From Methylobacterium sp. Leaf108 (lineage in GTDB: Bacteria; Pseudomonadota; Alphaproteobacteria; Rhizobiales; Beijerinckiaceae), in assembly GCF_001423265.1 (NCBI RefSeq), contig NZ_LMND01000007.1, positions 28,496 to 92,495 on the forward strand: DNA of 64,000 bases, in the 5' to 3' direction. Both the position numbers and the translations under genes were made by a program. The notes under the pieces are model-generated. The model made no database searches and was not told the DNA's origin. It saw only the letters and a list, made by a program, of their open reading frames with translations. Positions 9,003 to 18,451 of the stretch are shown here, one piece after another. Each line of letters opens with the position of its first letter. Position 1 is the first letter of the stretch.

Positions 9003-10355
9003 ATGACCGCCGCCGTCCAGACCGTCGCCTTTTCCCCCGTCGCGCCGGCGCTGCCGCGGGACGCCGCCCACGGCTCGATCCGCCGTCACCTCGCCCTGGC
9101 GGTGGGCCTGAGCGTCGCCCTCGTGGTCGGCGTCGGCGGCTGGGCCACCTTCACGATGATCTCGGGCGCGGTGATCGCGCCGGGCCAGCTCGTGGTCGAA
9201 TCCGACGTCAAGAAGGTGCAGCACCCCACCGGCGGCGTCGTCGGCGAACTGCGGGTGCGCGACGGCGCCAGGGTCAAGGCCGGCGACATCCTGATCCGCC
9301 TCGACGAGACCCAGACGCGGGCCAACCTCGACATCGTCCGCAAGGCCCTCGACGAGCTCTCCGCCCGCCGCGCCCGCGGCGAGGCCGAGCGCGACGGGGC
9401 CGCCGCCGTGACCTTCCCGCCCGAGCTCGTCGCCCGCAAGGACACGGACCCGTCCGTCGCCCATCTGATCGAGGGCGAGGGCCGGCTGTTCGCCGCGAGG
9501 GTGGCCGGGCGCGAGGGACAGAAGTCGCAGCTGCGCGAGCGGGTCGCCCAGCTGCGCCAGGAGATCAACGGGCTCACCGAGCAGGCCGCCGCCAAGGAAC
9601 GCGAGATCGCCCTCATCGGCGGCGAACTCACCGGCGTGCGCGAGCTCTTCGCCAAGAACCTGGTCTCCCTGGCCCGCGTCAACGCCCTGGAGCGCGACGG
9701 CGCCCGCCTCGTGGGCGAGCGCGGCCAGCTCGTGGCCTCGATCGCCTCGGCCAAGGGCAAGATCGCCGAGACGGAGCTGCAGATCATCCAGATCGACACC
9801 GACATGCGCAGCGAGGTCGGCAAGGACATGGCCGAGATCCGCGGGCGCTGGTCGGAATACGTCGAGAAGAAGGTCGCGGCCGAGGACCAGCTCAAGCGCG
9901 TCGACATGCGCGCCCCCCAGGACGGCACGGTCCATCAGATGACCGTCCACACCATCGGCGGCCTCGTGACCCCGAGCGAGCCGGCGATGCTGATCGTGCC
10001 GGAGGCCGACCAGCTCGCCGTGGAGGTCCGCATCCAGCCCCAGGACATCGACAACGTCCGCCTGGGCCAGGCGGCGGTCCTGCGCTTTGCCGCCTTCAAC
10101 CAGCACGTCACGCCGGAGATCAACGGCATCGTCAGCCGGGTCTCGGCCGACGTCACCCAGGACCAGAAGACCGGCCTGACCTTCTACACCGCCCGCATCG
10201 CGATTCCCGAGGACCAGAAGGCGCGCCTGGGCAAGGTCCGCCTCGTGCCGGGCATGCCGGTGGAATCCTTCATGCAGCTCGGCGACCGCTCGGTGCTGTC
10301 GTATCTGACGAAACCGCTGGCCGATCAGGTCGCCAAGGCCTGGCGCGAGCGCTGA
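9003..10355 (+). CDS. Type I secretion membrane-fusion protein (HlyD/PrtE family)
   Basis: 450 residues. A short cytoplasmic N-terminus is followed by one membrane helix (about residues 30-52). Next come a biotinyl-lipoyl-like half (GQLVVESDVKKVQHPTGG), a long coiled coil (about 150-290) and a C-terminal beta-barrel with the HlyD-family signature around IVSRVSADVTQDQKTGLTFYTARI. It bridges the inner-membrane ABC exporter to an outer-membrane TolC-type channel. It sits directly downstream of the ATPase gene and is very probably co-transcribed with it. Confidence 0.92.
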   Translation: MTAAVQTVAFSPVAPALPRDAAHGSIRRHLALAVGLSVALVVGVGGWATFTMISGAVIAPGQLVVESDVKKVQHPTGGVVGELRVRDGARVKAGDILIRLDETQTRANLDIVRKALDELSARRARGEAERDGAAAVTFPPELVARKDTDPSVAHLIEGEGRLFAARVAGREGQKSQLRERVAQLRQEINGLTEQAAAKEREIALIGGELTGVRELFAKNLVSLARVNALERDGARLVGERGQLVASIASAKGKIAETELQIIQIDTDMRSEVGKDMAEIRGRWSEYVEKKVAAEDQLKRVDMRAPQDGTVHQMTVHTIGGLVTPSEPAMLIVPEADQLAVEVRIQPQDIDNVRLGQAAVLRFAAFNQHVTPEINGIVSRVSADVTQDQKTGLTFYTARIAIPEDQKARLGKVRLVPGMPVESFMQLGDRSVLSYLTKPLADQVAKAWRER

Positions 10356-10365
10356 GGGACGTCCC

Positions 10366-10692
10366 ATGCCGGTCTTCATCGTCACCCTGACCCACCCCGA
10401 CGGCGACGGCTGGGAGCGCCACCTGCGCCCGCACGTGGACTACCTCCACGACCTCGTGGCGCGCGGGGTGCTCAAGGCCGCCGGCCCCCTCAAGGGAACG
10501 CAGAAGCGCATGGGGTTCCTGATCTTTTCCGCCGCCGACGAAGCCGAGGTCAGGGCCCTGGTGGAGGCCGATCCCTTCGCCGTCCACGGGGTCAACGAGG
10601 CGGTGTCGATCGCGGCCTGGGACCCCGTGTTCGGAACCTTCACGGAGGAGTCCAGCGGCTCCCTGCCGGGCATCGGGCCGGTCGGCCCGTAG
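10366..10692 (+). CDS. YciI-like protein (YCII domain)
   Basis: 108 residues with the YCII fold: [13 protein letters not shown], a conserved His in [12 protein letters not shown], and [16 protein letters not shown] with the Asp-Pro-Phe (DPFAVHG) motif near residue 69. The family has a ferredoxin-like fold with a probable His/Asp active site, and its cellular role is mostly unknown. It starts 10 bp after the HlyD-family stop and could be read through from it, but no functional link is evident. Confidence 0.8.
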   Translation: MPVFIVTLTHPDGDGWERHLRPHVDYLHDLVARGVLKAAGPLKGTQKRMGFLIFSAADEAEVRALVEADPFAVHGVNEAVSIAAWDPVFGTFTEESSGSLPGIGPVGP

Positions 10693-10915
10693 CGGCCTTC
10701 GCCCCGCCCTGCCCCGGCGGCCGGCGCCGGCGAGAGAACCGCGGGCCGCAGCTCCCCGACACGAAGCGTCGCCGAAAGCCTTGCTTTTCCGCCTCGAATG
10801 CTGGTATGGCGACCGCCTTTCCGCGATGCGTCAGCACTCATCGCCGGGGCGGCCATGGGCGCTCCGTTCCCGTGACCCTTTGGACAGGCGGCCGGACCGG
10901 GCCGACGTGAGACCG
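10693..10915. other. Intergenic region and probable promoter of rpmJ
   Basis: 223 bp between the YciI-like gene and rpmJ. A possible sigma-70 promoter is TTGCTT, 17 bp, GTATGG around 10782-10810. An in-frame upstream ATG at 10781 would extend RpmJ by 45 residues with no family support and is not used. The rest is G+C-rich with a GC-rich hairpin potential around 10715-10735. Confidence 0.4.
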
Positions 10916-11041
10916 ATGAAGATTCGCAACTCCCTCAAGTCGCTGCGCGGCCGCCATCGCGACAACCAGATCGTGCGTCGCAAGGGCCGGGTCTACATCA
11001 TCAACAAGACCCAGAAGCGCTTCAAGGCCCGCCAGGGCTGA
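10916..11041 (+). CDS. rpmJ: 50S ribosomal protein L36
   Basis: 41 residues, [18 protein letters not shown] then a conserved [16 protein letters not shown] end. This matches the alphaproteobacterial L36 type that lacks the zinc-binding Cys set of the canonical form. It is a small basic protein of the large ribosomal subunit. It stands alone, as is usual for this L36 type outside the spc operon. Confidence 0.95.
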   Translation: MKIRNSLKSLRGRHRDNQIVRRKGRVYIINKTQKRFKARQG

Positions 11042-11129
11042 GCCGGCCCTCGCGTCGACCGACGCGGGTCGGATCGACGCGTCAGCGCGGCACGTTGACG
11101 GGACCGGCCGGTGCGGGAATGCTCGCACC

Positions 11130-11738
11130 ATGTCGCGATCCCTCCTCGCCCGCTCGGCCGCCTCGCTTCTCTGCCTGGGATGGGCCGTCGCCGTCGTGCC
11201 GGCGGCCATCCCGCCGGCATCGGCGGCGCCCGAACCGGCCCCCGCGCCCAAGGCCCAGCCCCTCACCCTCGACGAACTGTACGCACGCCTAAGGGCGGCG
11301 GAGGACGACGCCGAGGCCAAGGGCATCGCCGGCCTGATCGAGCGCCGCCTCGACCGGTCGGGCAGCGCCACGGCCGACCTCCTCACCGAACGTGCCCGGC
11401 AGGCGATGAGCGGGCGGGACTTCCCCCTGGCCGTCGAACTGCTCGACCGTGCCACCACCCTCGAGCCAGGCTGGTCGGAGGGGTGGAACCGGCGCGCCAC
11501 CGTGTTCTGGCTGCTGCAGGATTCCGCGAGCGCGATCTCCGACCTCAAGCGGACGCTGGTGATCGAGCCGCGCCATTTCGAGGCCTGGGCGGCGCTCGGG
11601 CGGATCTACATGTCCATCGACGAGAAGGGCCGGGCGCTGGACTGCTTCCGCCGCGCCGCCGCTCTCTACCCGCGCATGCCCAACCTCAAATCCGCCTTGG
11701 ACAAGCTCGTGCCGGACGTCGACGGGCGCGACCTGTAG
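11130..11738 (+). CDS. Exported TPR-repeat protein
   Basis: 202 residues. The signal peptide (about 1-32, ending PASAAPEPAP) is followed by an Ala/Pro-rich linker and tetratricopeptide repeats from about residue 80, with typical PLAVELLDRATTLEPGWSEGWNRRA and HFEAWAALGRIYMSIDEKGRALDCFRRA helices. It probably acts as a periplasmic scaffold, and the partner is unknown. The hydrolase gene follows after 7 bp and may share its transcript. Confidence 0.8.
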   Translation: MSRSLLARSAASLLCLGWAVAVVPAAIPPASAAPEPAPAPKAQPLTLDELYARLRAAEDDAEAKGIAGLIERRLDRSGSATADLLTERARQAMSGRDFPLAVELLDRATTLEPGWSEGWNRRATVFWLLQDSASAISDLKRTLVIEPRHFEAWAALGRIYMSIDEKGRALDCFRRAAALYPRMPNLKSALDKLVPDVDGRDL

Positions 11739-11745
11739 CGCGTCG

Positions 11746-12756
11746 GTGAGCCTCCTCCAGGGAATCGCGGGCCTCGCCGCGGGGCTGCTCGCCGTGGTGG
11801 CCGGCGTGCTCGCGGCCGCGGCCGTCGCCACGCTGATCATCGAGTTGCGCATCGGCGCGCGCCTGCCGCCGCAGGGGCCGTTCGTGACGGTGGAGGGTGG
11901 GCGCCTCGCCACGATCCAGGCGGGGCCGAACCCCTCGGCCAAGGGCACCGTGGTGCTGCTGCACGGCGCCTCGGCCAATGCCTCCGACCCGATGGAGGGC
12001 GTCGGGCGGCGCCTGGCCGCGCAGGGCTTCCGGGTGATCGCCTTCGACCGGCCGGGCTTCGGTTGGAGCGACCGCCTGAACGGGGGCGCGATGGCGACCC
12101 CGGCGGCGCAGGCCAGGGCCATCGCGCAGGCCCTCGACAGGCTCGGGACCGGACCGGCGATCGTGCTCGGCCATTCCTGGGCGGGCGCGCTGGCCGCGGC
12201 CATCGCCCTCGACCATCCCGGCGCCGTGTCCGGCCTCGTCCTGGTCTCGCCGGTGGCCCTGCCGTTCCCGCAGGCGATCACGCTGCCCTGGTACTGGACC
12301 CTCGCGCTCGAACCCCCGGTGCTGTGGGTCCTCAGCCGGACCCTGGCGAGCCCGGTGGGCCTCTATGCCCTGCCGCGGGTCGGCGGCACGGTGTTCCGGC
12401 CGCAGGCGGCGCCGGACGACTACATCGACACCAGCCGGGCGGCCCTGGTGCTGCGGCCCGCGACCCTGCGGGCCAACGTCCAGGATCTCGTCGCCCTTCC
12501 CGACGCCCTCGCGCGCCAGGCCCCGCGCTACGGCACCCTCGCCGTGCCCACGGTGATCGTGGCGGGGGATGCCGATCCGGTGGTGGTGACCGAACGACAG
12601 GGCAAGCCGCTCGCCGGCCTCATCCCGCAGGCGAAGCTCGTGGTGCTGCCCGGCATCGGCCACATGGTCCAGATCGTGGCCGCCGAGGCGCTGGCGACCG
12701 AGGTCGCGGCTTTGGCCGAGCGCATCGCAGCGGCGAAGCGGGCGGGCGTGCCGTAG
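11746..12756 (+). CDS. Membrane-anchored alpha/beta hydrolase
   Basis: 336 residues from a GTG start. One N-terminal membrane helix (about 5-32) leads into an alpha/beta-hydrolase domain. The oxyanion region is VVLLHGASAN, the nucleophile elbow is GHSWAG (Ser near 146), the acid is probably in GDADP, and the His is in GIGHMVQ near the C-terminus. The substrate cannot be told from sequence. It follows the TPR gene by only 7 bp. Confidence 0.82.
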   Translation: MSLLQGIAGLAAGLLAVVAGVLAAAAVATLIIELRIGARLPPQGPFVTVEGGRLATIQAGPNPSAKGTVVLLHGASANASDPMEGVGRRLAAQGFRVIAFDRPGFGWSDRLNGGAMATPAAQARAIAQALDRLGTGPAIVLGHSWAGALAAAIALDHPGAVSGLVLVSPVALPFPQAITLPWYWTLALEPPVLWVLSRTLASPVGLYALPRVGGTVFRPQAAPDDYIDTSRAALVLRPATLRANVQDLVALPDALARQAPRYGTLAVPTVIVAGDADPVVVTERQGKPLAGLIPQAKLVVLPGIGHMVQIVAAEALATEVAALAERIAAAKRAGVP

Positions 12757-12793
12757 CCCCGCGCGCCGATCCGGCGGCGGGGCCTCGCGTGGA

Positions 12794-12898
12794 GTGATAC
12801 GGTTTGCCGCTTGCATCAAGCGGGAACCGTATCACCGCGCCCGCGCGGCGCCTGAGCGTAGCCCATGTCCGCAGCACGACGTGCTCAACCGGAAATGG
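12794..12898. repeat. Dispersed two-hairpin element, copy 1
   Basis: About 105 bp between the convergent ends of the hydrolase gene and the exported-protein gene. Part 1 is a long palindrome (12794-12835) with arms GTGATACGGTT / AACCGTATCAC plus an inner CCGCTT/AAGCGG pairing. Part 2 is a short hairpin AGCAC-GAC-GTGCT (about 12873-12885) followed by CAACCGGAAATGG. A second copy lies in inverted orientation at 31703-31807, highly similar over its whole length. The short hairpin changes compensatorily between copies (AGCAC/GTGCT versus ATCAC/GTGAT), which supports a selected stem. Function is unknown. Confidence 0.85.
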
Positions 12899-12908
12899 CA
12901 CACCACGC

Positions 12909-13292
12909 CTACTTCGGCTTGATGATCTCGACGCCGAGCTTGGTCTCGCCGTTGAAGGCCCAGATGCTCTTGTAGCCGCCGGCGTCGTCCTCGACCAGGA
13001 GCGCCGTGCCGCTCGACCCGCTGCTGGTGAAGTTCGCCGCCATGATGCGGGCGTCACCGACCGCGTAGCCGACGTATTTGTCGCCGCCGATGTTCCAGTT
13101 CAGCCGGAACGTGTCCTTGCTGGTCTGGGTGATGACCAGCGTGCCCGCGTATTCGGTATCGGCGGTGCCGTTGTTGCCCTTCACGGAATAGGTGCCCGGG
13201 CCCCCGGCCAGGGCCGGCAGGCTCAAACCCATCGCCAGGGCGACGAAACCCGATCTCAAAACTCCCATCATGGTCAAAAACCCCCAGTTCAT
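12909..13292 (-). CDS. Exported protein of unknown function
   Basis: Up to 127 residues. The second or third Met (near 13271) may be the real start. A cleavable signal peptide (MGVLRSGFVALAMGLSLPALA) is followed by a small beta-rich domain (GTYSVKGNNGTADTEYAGTLVITQTSKDTFRLNWNIGG) that ends VEIIKPK. I do not recognise the family. Its 3' end abuts the two-hairpin element. The upstream region (13293-13512) holds no other gene. Confidence 0.7.
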   Translation of the reverse strand: MNWGFLTMMGVLRSGFVALAMGLSLPALAGGPGTYSVKGNNGTADTEYAGTLVITQTSKDTFRLNWNIGGDKYVGYAVGDARIMAANFTSSGSSGTALLVEDDAGGYKSIWAFNGETKLGVEIIKPK

Positions 13293-13512
13293 CGATTGTT
13301 GGCCCGGACAGCACCGGGCGGATCGTCCCTAAACAGGTTATCGTCCCCTTGCACGCGCCAAGCTGCGCCGTACCCCGCGATCCCGCAGCATTTTTCGCTC
13401 CCGAGGAGGGTCGGCGGCGCGGTCGGCGGGCCTCGCGACGCCAGCCCACCGTGGGCGAGGGGAGCCGCACCCTGCCCGCCGCCCTCGGCCCACCCGTCAG
13501 GTCCACCCCCGG

Positions 13513-13989
13513 ATGCCCGCACCGATGATCGACAGGTTCAGCCATCACCGGCTCGCGGCGGCGTTCGATCCGCGTCCGCGGATCGGTGCCCGTGCCTTCC
13601 GGCGACACATGCTGCGGTCGCTCCTGGCCGTGGCCGTCCTGCTGTGCCTGGCGGTGTGGCTGGCCGGGCAGGGCTGGCGCGGCCCGGCGATCGCCGCCGC
13701 GGCCGGCCTCCTGCCCCTGGCGCTCACCGTGCTCGCGCGCACGGCCGGACGCCTGCGCGACAGGGACCGCAGCCCGTGGTGGCTGGCGGCCTACGGCGCG
13801 GTGGCGCTGGCGGGCTTCGCGCCGATCGAGGACCTCACGGAGGCGTATCCGCTGGAGACCCTGGCCACCGCCCTGGCGATGGTGGGGTTCGAGCTGTGGT
13901 TCCTGGTCGAGACCTGGCTGCGTCCCAGCACGCCCGGCCCCAACCGCTACGGGCGGCAGCCGGACGAGGACGGCCCGCCGTCAGTGTGA
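13513..13989 (+). CDS. Small integral membrane protein, DUF805-like
   Basis: 158 residues with about four hydrophobic segments (38-58, 60-75, 93-108, 118-135). The motif AGRLRDRDRSPWW resembles the RLHDRGRSGWW signature of DUF805/YhaH inner-membrane proteins, so that family is the best guess. It is convergent with cmk and overlaps its 3' end by 9 bp. Confidence 0.6.
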   Translation: MPAPMIDRFSHHRLAAAFDPRPRIGARAFRRHMLRSLLAVAVLLCLAVWLAGQGWRGPAIAAAAGLLPLALTVLARTAGRLRDRDRSPWWLAAYGAVALAGFAPIEDLTEAYPLETLATALAMVGFELWFLVETWLRPSTPGPNRYGRQPDEDGPPSV

Positions 13990-14613
13990 GCGCATGCGGT
14001 CCACCACCGCGCGGGCTGCCTCGAAGGCCTCGTCGGCATCGAGATCGGTGGTGTCGAGCACCACGGCGTCGGCGGCGGCCTTGAGCGGGGCGGTGCTGCG
14101 CGCGGAATCGCGGGCGTCGCGGGCGACGATGTCCTCGAGGATCGCGGCCAGCGTGCTCGTCTCGCCGCGGCGCACGAGTTCGAGGTGGCGGCGGCGCGCG
14201 CGCTCCTCGGGGGCCGCGGTGATGAACAGCTTCACCCGGGCATCGGGGCAGACCACGGTGCCGATGTCGCGCCCGTCGAGGACGGCACCGCTCTCGCCGC
14301 CGGCGAAGCGCTGCTGCCAGGCCAGCAGTGCCGCGCGCACCGCCGGCACCGAGGAGATGCGCGAGGCCGCCTCCCCCATCGCCCGCTGGCGCAGGCGCGG
14401 GTCGGCGAGGCGGTCGGCGATCAGGCTCGCGGCGGCGCGGGCCGCGGCGGCCTTGTCGTCGAGGTCGTAGCCGGCGTCGAGCACCGTCAGGGCCACCGCC
14501 CGGTAGAGCAGGCCGGTGTCGAGGTGGGGCAGCCCGTAATGGGCGGCCAGGCGCTTGGCCAGGGTGCCCTTGCCGGAGGCCGCCGGCCCGTCGATCGCGA
14601 TCACCATCGGCAT
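13981..14613 (-). CDS. cmk: Cytidylate kinase
   Basis: 210 residues. P-loop GPAASGKGT (9-17), LDTGLLYRA as the CMP-binding start, and DGRDIGTVVCPDA as the conserved mid-motif. It phosphorylates CMP and dCMP with ATP. It lies 5 bp downstream of aroA on the same strand, the common alphaproteobacterial aroA-cmk arrangement. The start MPMVIAIDGP is preceded by the aroA stop. Confidence 0.96.
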   Translation of the reverse strand: MPMVIAIDGPAASGKGTLAKRLAAHYGLPHLDTGLLYRAVALTVLDAGYDLDDKAAAARAAASLIADRLADPRLRQRAMGEAASRISSVPAVRAALLAWQQRFAGGESGAVLDGRDIGTVVCPDARVKLFITAAPEERARRRHLELVRRGETSTLAAILEDIVARDARDSARSTAPLKAAADAVVLDTTDLDADEAFEAARAVVDRMRSH

Positions 14614-14618
14614 CCGAC

Positions 14619-16103
<1,485 letters not shown>

Positions 16104-16261
16104 TCATCAGACCGCCGAAGACCGGCAAGGGAGAGACGAGGGACGGACACGGGACCGGCGAGCGGCCGGCAGGCGCGGCGCAGGAGCGATTTGACAGGAC
16201 CTTTGCGCCCGACTAACGGACCCCCTCCCCCAAGCCCGCACATCTTTAGAGGTTTTCGCCC

Positions 16262-16654
16262 GTGGCCAGACCGGAACTCGGCTTGAAGCGTCAATGCATG
16301 AGCTGCGGCGCGAAGTTCTATGACCTCGACCGCGATCCGGCGACCTGCCCGAAATGCGGGACGATCTACCAGGTCACGGCCGCGTCGAGCCGCATCGCCG
16401 CCCCCGCCCTCGCCGCCCGCGCCGCCGCGGTGCCGGCCGACGACGACGAGGACGTCGAGGCCGAGAAGGGCGGACCCGAGATCGTCTCCCTCGACGAGGT
16501 CGAGGCGGCCGAGGACGAGGCCGATCCCGTGGCGGACGACGCCGACGGCGACACCGCCGATGCCGACGACACCTTCCTCGAGGAGGAGGATGCCGGGGAC
16601 GACGACGTGGCCGACCTCATCGACGGCGACATCGAGAACGACGAGGAGACCTGA
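16262..16654 (+). CDS. FYDLN-type acidic protein (TIGR02300 family)
   Basis: 130 residues from a GTG start. The N-terminal domain ARPELGLKRQCMSCGAKFYDLDRDP carries the FYDL signature and two Cys pairs (CMSCG, CPKCG) that look like a zinc ribbon. From about residue 60 the protein is almost entirely Asp/Glu/Ala, ending DIENDEET. The function of this alphaproteobacterial family is unknown. It is divergent from aroA and precedes the tRNA gene. Confidence 0.88.
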   Translation: MARPELGLKRQCMSCGAKFYDLDRDPATCPKCGTIYQVTAASSRIAAPALAARAAAVPADDDEDVEAEKGGPEIVSLDEVEAAEDEADPVADDADGDTADADDTFLEEEDAGDDDVADLIDGDIENDEET

Positions 16655-16726
16655 TCGGTCTCGTCGACCCGGACCTCCCCCGACGAGGCCGGCTAAAAAA
16701 ATCCTCTCCGATCGGCATCGAAGGGG

Positions 16727-16755
16727 TTGAGTCCGGGCAACGGCCCGAATATAGA
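16727..16755 (+). promoter_or_regulatory. Sigma-70 promoter of the tRNA-Ala gene
   Basis: TTGAGT (16727-16732), a 17-bp spacer and TATAGA (16750-16755), close to the housekeeping consensus and unusually AT-rich for this genome. It lies 86 bp upstream of the mature tRNA 5' end. Confidence 0.7.
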
Positions 16756-16841
16756 ACCGCCTCCGCCGGACGTCGCCCAAGACGCCCGGCCGGAACGACA
16801 GCCGGGACGGACCTTTTACGAGGGTCCCGGCCACTGAATGT

Positions 16842-16917
16842 GGGGCCTTAGCTCAGCTGGGAGAGCGCTTCCATGGCATGGAAGAGGTCATCGGTTCGAT
16901 CCCGTTAGGCTCCACCA
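16842..16917 (+). tRNA. tRNA-Ala (anticodon GGC)
   Basis: 76 nt with a genomically encoded CCA. The acceptor GGGGCCT pairs with AGGCTCC (one G-U), the D-arm is GCTCAGCTGGGAGAGC, the anticodon stem CTTCC/GGAAG encloses loop ATGGCAT giving anticodon GGC, and the T-loop is GGTTCGATCC. It decodes GCC/GCU, the GCC codon being very frequent here. Confidence 0.97.
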
Positions 16918-17068
16918 TTCACTTCTTACACGTCAGCCGCCGTGACGAGGCTATCGCAGGCCGGGCACGTTCGGTGCCGGTGCTGGCAATCTGCGTCGGC
17001 TTTCCCCGATTCTCACGATGGTCGCCACGTCGATGCAACGGGATCGGTCGATGCACCGTTCTCGCTCC

Positions 17069-17425
17069 ATGAGCATGCGCCCGTCCGTCCTCCCCGGCCT
17101 TGTCCTGGCCGCCGCCCTGTCTGGCGCGGCACCGGCGTCCGCCGCCAGCTTTCCCTGCGCCGAGGCCCGCACGCCCGACGAGGTCGCGATCTGCGCCGAC
17201 CTCGGGCTCAACGACCGCGACGTCGAGATGGCGACGCGGTTCGAGATCCTGCGGGCGATGCTGCCGATGGGCGGCAACGCCAAGCTGCGCGAGGACCAGG
17301 AGGCCTGGCTGAAGGAACGGGCCAGCTGTGCCGGCGACAAGGCCTGCCTGCGCGGGGCCTACGACGCCCGTCTGACGACCCTGCGCGCGGTCTTCGCCGA
17401 ATTCGCCAAGCAGGGTCCGCAGTAG
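17069..17425 (+). CDS. Exported LprI-like (DUF1311) protein
   Basis: About 118 residues starting MSMRPSVLPG. An upstream ATG at 17018 would add 17 residues rich in Met, Arg and Ser. A signal peptide ends near APASAASFPC. The DUF1311/LprI pattern is clear: FPCAEARTPDEVAICADLGLNDRDVEMATRF, then EDQEAWLKERASCAGDKACLRGAYDARL with paired Cys residues. Members are periplasmic and some inhibit lysozyme. It is convergent with hisG. Confidence 0.8.
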   Translation: MSMRPSVLPGLVLAAALSGAAPASAASFPCAEARTPDEVAICADLGLNDRDVEMATRFEILRAMLPMGGNAKLREDQEAWLKERASCAGDKACLRGAYDARLTTLRAVFAEFAKQGPQ

Positions 17426-17428
17426 GCG

Positions 17429-17446
17429 GCCGGCCTTCAGGCCGGC
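17429..17446. terminator. Bidirectional hairpin between the LprI-like gene and hisG
   Basis: Perfect GCCGGCCT / AGGCCGGC stem with a 2-nt loop in the 11-bp gap between convergent genes. The hisG stop codon (17437-17439) falls in the loop and start of the 3' arm. No T-tract. Confidence 0.5.
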
Positions 17447-18438
17447 GGCAGGCGCGCGAGCAAGCGGTCGAGGAGCGGGTTCTCGGCCGTGAAGGCGTAG
17501 TCGGTCCGGCGCACGCTCACCGAGCTGGCGCCGGCCGCCACCAGGGCGTCGGCCAGGTCGAACACCGCGTCGACCGGGCACTGCATCACGATCTCGCCGT
17601 CGCGGCCCGTGGGCGCGCCGTAGGGCAGCGTGGCGTCGTGCAGGGCACTGATACCGGCCAGATCGATGTCGCCGCTCATCGGCATTCCGGCGCGCACCTC
17701 GCGGCCGATGCGGGCGCGCTCCTCCGCGGCGATGCGGCCGAGGACCGTGCGCAGGGCCGCCCGCTGGGTCGCGCCCCACTCGGCCTTCAGGGAGGCCACG
17801 AGGTTGGCCTCGGAGCGCAGGATGGTGCCGTCGTCGAGCACCTTGAGGGCGTTGGCCGCCAGCGTCGCGCCCGTCGTGGTGATGTCGACCACGATCTCGG
17901 CCGAGCCCGCCGCCGGGGCGCCCTCGGTGGCGCCGAGACTCTCGACGATGCGGTAGTCGGCGACCCCGTGGTCGGCAAAGAAGCGCCGGGTGAGGTTGAC
18001 GTATTTCGTGGCGATGCGCAGGCGCCGGCCCTGGCGGATCCGCATCTCGGCGGCGACCTCGTCGAGGTCGGCCATGGCGCGCACGTCGATCCAGGCCTGG
18101 GGCACCGCCACCACCACCGTCGCCTGGCCGAAGCCCAGCGGCGTGATCAGCTCGACCTGGCCGCTCGCCTCCGGCAGCGTCTCGCGGATCAGGTCCTCGC
18201 CGGTGATGCCCAGATGCGCCGCGCCGCTGGCGAGCTGGCTCGCGATCTCGGAGGCCGACAGGTAGCGCACCTCGACGTTGGGGACGCCGACGAGGCGACC
18301 GCGGTAGTCGCGCGCGCCGGTACCCTGCGCGAGCTTGAGCCCGGCGCGGGCGAAGAAGGCGGAGGCGTTCTCCTGCAGCCGGCCCTTGGAGGGCACGGCG
18401 AGGACGAGGGCGGTGGGCATCTGGGGGCTGTCCGGCAT
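17437..18438 (-). CDS. hisG: ATP phosphoribosyltransferase catalytic subunit HisG
   Basis: 333 residues starting MPDSPQMPTALVLAVPSKGRL. The ATG at 18438 is preferred over one six bases upstream because GAGAGG then lies nine bases away. It catalyses the first step of histidine synthesis, ATP plus PRPP. The PRPP-binding motif is within EIVVDITTTGATLAANAL. A C-terminal extension of about 100 residues (MQCPVDAVFDLADALVAAGASSVSV) exceeds the classical short HisG (about 210-230), although hisZ, the partner of short HisG, is encoded immediately upstream. The pair is very likely one operon. Confidence 0.94.
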   Translation of the reverse strand: MPDSPQMPTALVLAVPSKGRLQENASAFFARAGLKLAQGTGARDYRGRLVGVPNVEVRYLSASEIASQLASGAAHLGITGEDLIRETLPEASGQVELITPLGFGQATVVVAVPQAWIDVRAMADLDEVAAEMRIRQGRRLRIATKYVNLTRRFFADHGVADYRIVESLGATEGAPAAGSAEIVVDITTTGATLAANALKVLDDGTILRSEANLVASLKAEWGATQRAALRTVLGRIAAEERARIGREVRAGMPMSGDIDLAGISALHDATLPYGAPTGRDGEIVMQCPVDAVFDLADALVAAGASSVSVRRTDYAFTAENPLLDRLLARLPPA

Positions 18439-18451
18439 CACCATGTCCCTC

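Noticed and set aside
16657..16690. Terminator after the FYDLN-type gene
   Set aside because: A 10-bp stem is present (GGTCTCGTCG/CGACGAGGCC) but is followed by A residues, not T, on the coding strand.
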